Shown piece after piece: positions 6,298 to 12,130 of a stretch of 12,130 nt of DNA. This stretch comes from Anaerolineae bacterium (GTDB taxonomy: Bacteria > Chloroflexota > Anaerolineae > JAFGEY01), in assembly GCA_016929205.1 (NCBI GenBank), contig JAFGJF010000082.1, positions 1 through 12,130 of the forward strand, in the 5' to 3' direction. Each line of letters opens with the position of its first letter. Position 1 is the stretch's first letter. The notes under the pieces are model-generated. The model had not been told where the DNA came from and searched no databases. It was given only the letters and a program-made list of their open reading frames with translations. Made by a program: the position numbers and the translations under genes.

Positions 6298-8838
6298 TCA
6301 ATGCGAACCAAACAGCAATGGACGAAGGAACGCCCCGGTGTACGACGCGCTCTCTTGTGCCACCTCTTCCGGCGTTCCTTGGGTCACAATTTTTCCACCA
6401 GCTTGGCCGCCTTCCGGTCCCAGGTCAATGATCCAGTCGGCAGATTTGATCACGTCCAGGTTATGTTCGATCACAACCACCGTATTTCCAGCGTCAACCA
6501 GGCGCTCAAGCACGTTTAGCAGGCGAGCCACGTCGGCAATGTGCAGCCCCGTCGTCGGCTCGTCGAGCAGGTATAGCGTGCGCCCCGTATCTCGCCGGGC
6601 CAATTCCTTGGCCAGTTTGACACGCTGCGCCTCGCCTCCGGAAAGCGTCGTCGCCGGCTGTCCCAGTTTTAGATACCCCAGTCCTACGTCGCCCATAAGC
6701 GACAGCCTGGCAGCCGCAGCAGGCACATCCCGGAAGAGATCCACCGCTTCCTCGATAGCCATATCGAGCACGTCGGCGATGTCACGCTCGCGGTACTTGA
6801 CAGCCAGCACATCGCGCTTGAAGCGCCGCCCGTGACAGGCCGGGCAGCGTACCTCGACATCGGGCAAAAAGTGCATGTTGACCACCAGCACCCCGGCTCC
6901 CTGGCAGCGCTCGCAGCGACCGCCGGGCACGTTGAACGAAAAATGGCGAGGCATTAGCTGCCGCTCACGAGCAGCTTCTGTGCCCGCAAACGCCTGGCGA
7001 ATGGGCGTGAACGTATCCGTATACGTCGCGGCATTCGAACGCGGCGTGCGCCCGATGGCTGTCTGGTCGATCGTCACGATCTTGTCCAGATGTTCCCACC
7101 CCTCAATTGTATCGTGTTCGCCCGGTACGTCGCTTGCGCCATAAAAACGCCGGCGTGCGGCACGATCGAAAATGTCAAGCATCAACGACGACTTGCCCGA
7201 CCCGGATACGCCCGTCACAGCAACCAGCACACCCAGCGGAAGCTCGGCGGTAATGTCGCACAAATTGTGTTCGCGTGCCCCCCTGATCGTCAAACATTTG
7301 CCGTTCACCCGGTGGCGCCGTTCCGGCACCGCAATCGATACTTTTCCGGCAAGATACCGGCCCGTTACCGAGTCCTGGCAGCGCATCACAATTTGAGGTA
7401 TCCCGGCAGCGACAATGTGCCCACCTTTTTCTCCCGCTCCCGGCCCGACGTCGATCACATAATCGGCGGCACGAAACATATCCAAATCATGCTCAATGAC
7501 CAGCACCGTATTCCCCAGATCCCGCAGCCGGCACAACACCTTGATCAGCCGTTCGGTATCGCGCGGGTGCAAACCGATCGTCGGTTCGTCGAGAACGTAC
7601 AACACGCCGGTCAAACCACAGCCGAGCAGCGACGCCAGACGCAAGCGCTGCGCTTCGCCGGCAGATAGCGTCGGCGAAGCCCGATCCATCGTCAAATAGC
7701 CCGCACCAACATCAAGCAGGCGGCGAACACGATCGCGCAAGTCGCCCACGACTGGTTCCGCGATCACCCACTCTTCAGGCGATAGAACAGCCTGCAGTCG
7801 TTCCAGCCAAATGGCGAGATCGACAAACGGCAAACGAGACAGATCGACGATCGTATCCTCTGCAACGGTCACCTGGCGGCTTTCCGGACGCAGACGCGCA
7901 CCCTCACAATCCGGGCAGATCCTTCTGATCAGCAGTTTCTCCAGCTTGTCACGATATTGGACGTCGCGAGCGCGATCCTGATATTTGCGCAGCAGATTGG
8001 TAGCCACACCCTCGAAATTGCCCTGGGCAACCGTTGCCGGCGGATCGATATCTGGATAGTGGCGGCAAAACTGCCCGCCGCGCACGCCGTACACCAGCAG
8101 ATCCCGCTGCACTTGTCCCAGCGCTTCGATCGACATACCGGGATCGAAAACAAACCCATAATGCCGCCCAGCATTGATCAGGGTTTGGGAATAATGTTCG
8201 ATCTCGTATCTGCCCCACTTCAAGACCCCGCCATCCGCAACGCTTTTGCTTTCATCGAGCAAAAGAGACAGATTGGCCTCACGCATCGTGCCCAATCCCG
8301 TGCAGGTCGGGCACGCACCCGACGGCTTGTTGAACGAAAAATGGGCCATACCCATATCGGGAATACCTGCGCCACAATTCGGGCAAGGATAAGCCTCATC
8401 AAGATCGAGAGACGGATCTTCGATCACGCTATCTTGCCAATCCAGATCGACGACGTCACACGGAGGCGGGACACGTTCGCCGCAAACCGGGCAGGGCCGA
8501 TGCCCAATCCGGGCATAGAGCACGCGCAAGTACGTATACACCTCGGTCGCCGTGCCCACAGTCGAACGCGGACTGCGGTTGATCAGGTGTTGATCGATAC
8601 TGATCGAAGGCGACAGACCTTCAACACCATCCATAGGCGGTTTGCTCAAATAATCGACCAATCCCATCGACTCCATATACTGCCGCTGGCCCTCCTTGTG
8701 CAGCGTGTCGAACGCCAGCGTCGATTTTCCCGAACCGGATAAACCGGTCAGGACAACCAGCCTGTTTTTGGGAATCGTCACCGTCACATTTTTCAGGTTG
8801 TGCAACCGCGCACCTTTGATCACGATCTGATCCTGCAT
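6298..8838 (-). CDS. uvrA: Class II UvrA (UvrA2/DrrC-like) ABC ATPase
   Basis: This 846-residue protein has the duplicated ABC ATPase of UvrA. NBD1 has GLSGSGKST (32-40), [12 protein letters not shown] (about 390) and [13 protein letters not shown] (about 412). NBD2 has GVSGSGKSS (about 542), [13 protein letters not shown] (about 729) and [12 protein letters not shown] (about 755). Zinc cysteine pairs are CPVC (about 114), CPNC (about 151), CPTC (about 176), CERC (about 639) and CPAC (about 664). UvrA is usually about 940 residues. Here only some 35 residues separate CPVC from CPNC, where UvrA1 carries its UvrB-binding domain. This marks it as class II, a group linked to tolerance of DNA-binding drugs rather than core excision repair. 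ATG 8838 follows GAGAGGAG on the - strand (within 8845-8853), 6 nt away. It lies 161 nt downstream of an exporter operon on the same strand. Confidence 0.9.
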   Translation of the reverse strand: MQDQIVIKGARLHNLKNVTVTIPKNRLVVLTGLSGSGKSTLAFDTLHKEGQRQYMESMGLVDYLSKPPMDGVEGLSPSISIDQHLINRSPRSTVGTATEVYTYLRVLYARIGHRPCPVCGERVPPPCDVVDLDWQDSVIEDPSLDLDEAYPCPNCGAGIPDMGMAHFSFNKPSGACPTCTGLGTMREANLSLLLDESKSVADGGVLKWGRYEIEHYSQTLINAGRHYGFVFDPGMSIEALGQVQRDLLVYGVRGGQFCRHYPDIDPPATVAQGNFEGVATNLLRKYQDRARDVQYRDKLEKLLIRRICPDCEGARLRPESRQVTVAEDTIVDLSRLPFVDLAIWLERLQAVLSPEEWVIAEPVVGDLRDRVRRLLDVGAGYLTMDRASPTLSAGEAQRLRLASLLGCGLTGVLYVLDEPTIGLHPRDTERLIKVLCRLRDLGNTVLVIEHDLDMFRAADYVIDVGPGAGEKGGHIVAAGIPQIVMRCQDSVTGRYLAGKVSIAVPERRHRVNGKCLTIRGAREHNLCDITAELPLGVLVAVTGVSGSGKSSLMLDIFDRAARRRFYGASDVPGEHDTIEGWEHLDKIVTIDQTAIGRTPRSNAATYTDTFTPIRQAFAGTEAARERQLMPRHFSFNVPGGRCERCQGAGVLVVNMHFLPDVEVRCPACHGRRFKRDVLAVKYRERDIADVLDMAIEEAVDLFRDVPAAAARLSLMGDVGLGYLKLGQPATTLSGGEAQRVKLAKELARRDTGRTLYLLDEPTTGLHIADVARLLNVLERLVDAGNTVVVIEHNLDVIKSADWIIDLGPEGGQAGGKIVTQGTPEEVAQESASYTGAFLRPLLFGSH

Positions 8839-8885
8839 CCTATGCTCCTCTCTGTTTCTTTTCCGGACTGATTGACATCTTCTCC

Positions 8886-8891
8886 ATTATA
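8886..8891 (-). promoter_or_regulatory. Possible -10 box for the UvrA gene
   Basis: The - strand reads TATAAT here, which places a transcript start about 40 nt before the UvrA ATG. No convincing -35 box is found 15-19 nt upstream, so it would be weak or activator-dependent. The surrounding 161-nt gap (8839-8999) shows no terminator for the exporter operon, so read-through into the UvrA gene is also possible. Confidence 0.35.
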
Positions 8892-8999
8892 CAACCTTGG
8901 TGTGCAATGGGAGGGTTATCATTCCGCAAAAGCACAAAACCGATCGCGACCTTTTATCACGCTCATCTCGCTTTCCAACTCAGTTTTGGAGTGATGGAT

Positions 9000-10946
9000 T
9001 TACGCCGGCACCCATTCCGGCTGTGTGGGCTCCCGGACCGCTGTGCCAAGGTCGCCCTGCCAAAGGCGCTGCATTTCCTCGCTCGTCTCCAGCAGATCCT
9101 CTAACTTGCCTGCAGCTTCGATCCGCCCATCTTTGAGGACAATAATGTGATCGGCCCGGCGCAAAGCAGGCTTGCGATGCGAGACAACCAGGCACGTGCG
9201 CAAATTGCGCCCGTCTTGCTGCCCAAAGACCCGCTCCCAGAGCGTCTTTTCGGTCTCCACGTCGAGCGCACTGGATAAATCGTCAAAGACCAGCAGTTCG
9301 GGATCGCGCACAAACATGCGCGCCGCCGCCGTGCGCTGCCGCTGCCCGCCACTGATCTTGACCCCCTTGGTTCCGACCACCGTCTCCAGTCCATGCTCGA
9401 ACTCGGCCAAATCAGTCTCCATCACTGACAACCGGATCGCCTCGCCAATGTCCATCTTGTCCTCCGGCAGCCCCATCAGGATATTATCCTTGAGCGACTC
9501 GCCGAACAGCAGCGGGATCTGCGACGTGTAGGCGCTGCGCGGCGGCACAAAAAACGTCGCCGGGTCTTCAACCAGTTCATCATTCCAGTGAATTTCGCCG
9601 CTGTCGCTGGGCAGCAGGCCGAGCAGCGTACGCAGCAGCGTGGTCTTGCCCGAACCAACCCGCCCGGTGATCACCGTAAACGTGCCGCGTTCCAGGTACA
9701 GATCGATGCCCTGAATGCCGCGCCCCGTATCTGGATAGGCATAACTCAGACCTGAGACGTGCAACGATCGCAAAAGATGGCAGTCTTGTTTAGGTGTATA
9801 CGAGACTGCGGGATAGTCACCTCTAATGTACACTGGCCCATGCTCAACCAGCCGCTCGTATGGCCCAACCTGCAACAGCTTGGCGATCCGCCCCAACGCA
9901 ATCTCGGTTTGCTTGTACGCCGCCGTCATCATGCCCAGAATAGCCGTGAACTCGCTGACCCACCCCAGGTAATAAGAAAAAATCGCCAGATCACCCACCG
10001 TAAACGTGCCTGCCTGCATCTGCTGCCCGACCAGGATCAGTACCACACCGGTGCCGATATTGATCGTATTCCAAAACACAGAGTGGAACAATTCAATAAA
10101 CAACTGTGTTCTGAGTGCAGCGTGTTTGCGTTTCTCGTTCAACTCACGGAAGTGGTCGATCATGTGGGCCTCCGCCGTTGCCACCTTGACTGCCTGCACT
10201 GAACCAAACATCTCGCCGATAAAACCGGTCATCTTGCCAGTCGCCTTGCGTGCAGCCTTGTGATACTTTTGAATGCCGTTCATCGCCCGGTTGGCCAAAT
10301 AAACCACGACGGCCATCGGCACAAAGACAAACAACGTGATTCGCACATTGATTTTTAACATCGTCGCGATGGCCACGACGGCAAACACAATGCGTCCGAT
10401 CAAAAAGACAATGCGATCGATAAAATACACCACTTCATCCACATCACCACGAAAGCGGCTGACGGCTTCGCCGGGTGACCCGGGCACGGCCCGCGCACCC
10501 GGATGCTGCAAGATGCTGCTAAACAGATTCTTGCGGATCAGCGCGCGCGACCTGGCAAGCAAAGTAGATTCCAACGTAATGTCACCAAAAACCGATGCGA
10601 CACGACCCAGCGCAGCAACGACCATCAGCGCGATCAGACTCCACGGCTCAAGCCCTGCCTGTGAGTTGCCGGTCAAGGTATCAAAAAACTCGCGCGTAAT
10701 CAGCCCGGTCACCTGCGGCACGACGCCAAAGATGATAATCCGCAGCGCAATCATCCCAAGATAAAACCAGATACTGAAGGTGATCAGTTTCCACAGATAT
10801 GGCCAGGCGCTTACCGTCAGCACATCCTCATCCGTTTCCGGTGGTGAGACAGCCAGACGATCCCGCGACTTGCGTTCTGTCCTTTGCGTTCTACTATTTG
10901 CGATTCGCGGTTTGCGGTCAGCAGCTTGCGACTCTCTTGCTCTCAT
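9000..10946 (-). CDS. ABC exporter half-transporter with a degenerate Walker B (TMD-NBD)
   Basis: This 648-residue protein has a basic tail (1-50), a six-helix exporter domain (about 50-345) and an NBD (about 395-625). The NBD has Walker [10 protein letters not shown] (428-436, Lys434), Q-loop YTSQIPLLF, signature ISGGQ (531-535), Walker B LLVFDD (Asp555, Asp556) and switch SHR. Asp556 replaces the catalytic Glu, as in the degenerate site of heterodimeric exporters such as TM287/288 and BmrCD. Its signature is near consensus, so it would complete the active site of its partner, which is encoded just upstream. ATG 10946 overlaps the partner's TGA (ATGA) and has a strong GGAGGAGG 7 nt before it. 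The tail (residues 3-26) is encoded by a 14-nt-periodic DNA array. The likely role is export of drugs, lipids or peptides; the substrate is unknown. Confidence 0.88.
   Translation of the reverse strand: MRARESQAADRKPRIANSRTQRTERKSRDRLAVSPPETDEDVLTVSAWPYLWKLITFSIWFYLGMIALRIIIFGVVPQVTGLITREFFDTLTGNSQAGLEPWSLIALMVVAALGRVASVFGDITLESTLLARSRALIRKNLFSSILQHPGARAVPGSPGEAVSRFRGDVDEVVYFIDRIVFLIGRIVFAVVAIATMLKINVRITLFVFVPMAVVVYLANRAMNGIQKYHKAARKATGKMTGFIGEMFGSVQAVKVATAEAHMIDHFRELNEKRKHAALRTQLFIELFHSVFWNTINIGTGVVLILVGQQMQAGTFTVGDLAIFSYYLGWVSEFTAILGMMTAAYKQTEIALGRIAKLLQVGPYERLVEHGPVYIRGDYPAVSYTPKQDCHLLRSLHVSGLSYAYPDTGRGIQGIDLYLERGTFTVITGRVGSGKTTLLRTLLGLLPSDSGEIHWNDELVEDPATFFVPPRSAYTSQIPLLFGESLKDNILMGLPEDKMDIGEAIRLSVMETDLAEFEHGLETVVGTKGVKISGGQRQRTAAARMFVRDPELLVFDDLSSALDVETEKTLWERVFGQQDGRNLRTCLVVSHRKPALRRADHIIVLKDGRIEAAGKLEDLLETSEEMQRLWQGDLGTAVREPTQPEWVPA
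10870..10939. repeat. Five-unit 14-nt periodic array inside the exporter gene start
   Basis: On the + strand TTGCG occurs at 10870, 10884, 10898, 10912 and 10926, exactly 14 nt apart (CGCAA on the coding strand). The bases between are variable, and the unit behaves as two degenerate heptamers. It encodes residues 3-26 of the exporter half ([11 protein letters not shown]...), a basic stretch outside the conserved fold. From memory, CGCAAAT/CGCAATT heptamer arrays are common in intergenic DNA of several bacterial groups. Here the array is translated. Confidence 0.7.
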
Positions 10947-10961
10947 ACCAAGACCTCCTCC
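10943..10961 (-). promoter_or_regulatory. ATGA overlap with strong ribosome binding site
   Basis: On the - strand GGAGGAGG (10961-10954) lies 7 nt before ATG (10946-10944), inside the last codons of the upstream exporter half, and the ATG shares bases with that gene's TGA (10945-10943). This supports the start despite the repeat-encoded tail, and predicts coupled translation giving equal amounts of both halves. Confidence 0.8.
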
Positions 10962-12130
10962 AGCCCGGTTTGCAGCAGGTTGTAAAAACGTGAAGTCGGA
11001 TCGCTCGCCAGTTCAGTACGTATGCCATACTCTTGAACGTGACCTTTTTCCAGGATCATAATCTCGTCGGCACGCTGGACGGTGCCCAGGCGGTGAGCGA
11101 TAACAATCGCCGTACGGTTCTCAACCAATCTATCCACCGCCCGCTCGATCAAGTGCTCGGTCGCTGGATCGAGCCGGGAAGACGCTTCATCGAGGATGAC
11201 CAGGCCGGGATCTTGGAGAAAAATACGCGTAAAAGCCAGCAACTGCTGCTCCCCCGCCGAAAGCCCACTGCCACCGGACTCTAGCTCGGTATCCAGTCCA
11301 TCGGGCAGGGAATGGAACCACTCGCCTAACTCTAGCCCGTCGATCACCTTTAGGATCTCGTCATCAGAGATGCGGCGATCGAAAAACGTCAGGTTGTCTC
11401 GCACCGTGGCATGAAAGAGCTGCACATTTTGCGTCACCATGCCAATACGATGTCGCAAATCGAACAAGGACAATTCGCGAATATCGACCATCCCATTACT
11501 GCCGTGCGGGATGCCCAGTTTGATCTCACCACAATCGGGGTCGTAGAGGCGAAACAGCAGCCGGGTCAGCGTCGTTTTGCCGCTGCCGGTGCGTCCCAAC
11601 AAACCGAGAATCGTGCCCGGCTCGAGGTAAAACGACAGATCGTGCAGGACAAACTCTTTTTCTGGAGAAACGGACAGACAGGTTGCCTGGTCGCTTGACA
11701 ACCCATTGCTCAGCAGTTCGGCCTGTTCTGTCTTTTCTGCACCTTCTGAGTCAGAATCATCATACCCGAAAGAGATGCCCTCAAACGCAACGCCAAGCGC
11801 ACCGCTTGCAATTTGTGGATTGGCGGATTTGCCGTTTGCTTCGACCCTCGTCCGTGTGTTCAACAGTTCTCTGATGCGAGCGATCCCGGCAGTAGCACGT
11901 TGTAGATCCTCCAGCTGCTGGGTGATGCGCATAATCGGCATCATGAGCATTCCACTGTAATAAGAAATGATATAGGCTGTACCGATGGTCAACACCCCCA
12001 TCCGGTACAACAACGCCCCCATGGCAAAAGCCACGGCGTTGCCCAGCGCAAACGAGAGCATGGTCGAGTTCACCATAATGTTAACCATCAACCCCGCTTT
12101 GAGCTCCCGGCGGTACAGAGCACGCATCAG
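10943..12130 (-). CDS. ABC exporter half-transporter with a non-canonical signature (N-terminus outside window)
   Basis: The frame is open to the right edge. The visible Met (codon 12127-12125) is internal, because only the last membrane helices precede the NBD. Numbered from that Met, the membrane segments are about 20-66, and the NBD has Tyr122 (A-loop), Walker [10 protein letters not shown] (178-186, Lys184), Q-loop VTQNVQLF, signature LSAGE (289-293), Walker B LVILDE (Asp313, Glu314) and switch AHR. The catalytic Glu is intact, but the signature departs from LSGGQ. This complements the partner gene, so the pair should form a heterodimer with one working ATP site. Two oddities stand out: a heptamer-array-encoded linker (96-108), and an extra hydrophilic stretch of about 35 residues (123-158) between the A-loop and the first NBD strand. 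It is the first of the two coupled genes. Confidence 0.87.
   Translation of the reverse strand: MMRALYRRELKAGLMVNIMVNSTMLSFALGNAVAFAMGALLYRMGVLTIGTAYIISYYSGMLMMPIMRITQQLEDLQRATAGIARIRELLNTRTRVEANGKSANPQIASGALGVAFEGISFGYDDSDSEGAEKTEQAELLSNGLSSDQATCLSVSPEKEFVLHDLSFYLEPGTILGLLGRTGSGKTTLTRLLFRLYDPDCGEIKLGIPHGSNGMVDIRELSLFDLRHRIGMVTQNVQLFHATVRDNLTFFDRRISDDEILKVIDGLELGEWFHSLPDGLDTELESGGSGLSAGEQQLLAFTRIFLQDPGLVILDEASSRLDPATEHLIERAVDRLVENRTAIVIAHRLGTVQRADEIMILEKGHVQEYGIRTELASDPTSRFYNLLQTGLEEVLV
11806..11841. repeat. Heptamer array in the TMD-NBD linker
   Basis: On the + strand the units TTGCAAT, TTGTGGA, TTGGCGGA, TTTGCCG and TTTGCTT follow one another, with TTG starts at 11806, 11813, 11820, 11829 and 11836. 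It is the same style as the 14-nt array at 10870-10939. It encodes [13 protein letters not shown], in the linker before the NBD of the upstream exporter half, a place that tolerates insertions. Confidence 0.55.

Noticed and set aside
7957..8742. 261-codon ORF on the + strand opposite the UvrA gene
   Set aside because: It is a composition shadow of the high-G+C coding strand. The - strand frame holds all UvrA motifs in order.
10870..10939. CRISPR-like array
   Set aside because: The 14-nt units are far too short and have no repeat-spacer organisation. They lie within a translated gene, and no cas gene is present.

Overview
The window is bacterial chromosomal DNA. By hand count, coding lines run about 57-63% G+C, and one intergenic stretch (5941-6180) is about 42%. 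The gene set (a PhoR/WalK-like kinase with its OmpR-type regulator, a class II UvrA, a heterodimeric ABC exporter, an arabinofuranosidase-like glycosidase, dispersed palindromic and heptamer repeats) fits a member of Chloroflexota such as Anaerolineae. This is an impression from gene style; no marker gene is present to fix the taxonomy.

Layout. The left part (1-5539) is read on the + strand. It begins with the C-terminal part of a clan-A-type glycoside hydrolase, then a small membrane-protein gene broken by an in-frame TAG, then a P-loop kinase. A repeat-rich gap (1904-2186) follows. It holds an imperfect palindrome, AACCT tandem units and a 55-nt fossil of a glycosidase gene like the one at the left edge. 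Next come a response regulator and its sensor kinase, 7 nt apart and surely one operon. An ECF-like sigma factor follows with its own promoter and a leader that carries an 18-nt palindrome.

The middle (5540-6297) is about 760 nt without a credible gene. It holds a strong hairpin, a two-copy 18-nt repeat, a 119-nt inverted-repeat element with an inner hairpin, an A+T-rich stretch with nothing recognisable, and a perfect 15-bp stem that separates the two convergent halves.

The right part (6298-12130) is read on the - strand. In transcription order it contains an ABC exporter half (5' end outside the window), a second exporter half coupled to it by an ATGA overlap, and, after 161 nt with a possible promoter, a class II UvrA that lacks the UvrB-binding domain. 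The two ABC halves have complementary departures from consensus: one has Asp for the Walker B Glu, the other has LSAGE for LSGGQ. This indicates a heterodimer with one degenerate ATP site. An exporter next to a UvrA of the UvrA2/DrrC type suggests defence against a DNA-binding or other toxic compound, which is inference.

The clearest unusual signals are a 14-nt-periodic array translated as the N-terminus of one exporter half, a related 7-nt-periodic array inside the other half, the glycosidase fossil joined to AACCT repeats, and the amber codon in a strain that ends all five intact + strand genes in TAG. I see no CRISPR array, tRNA, rRNA, transposase or phage gene.
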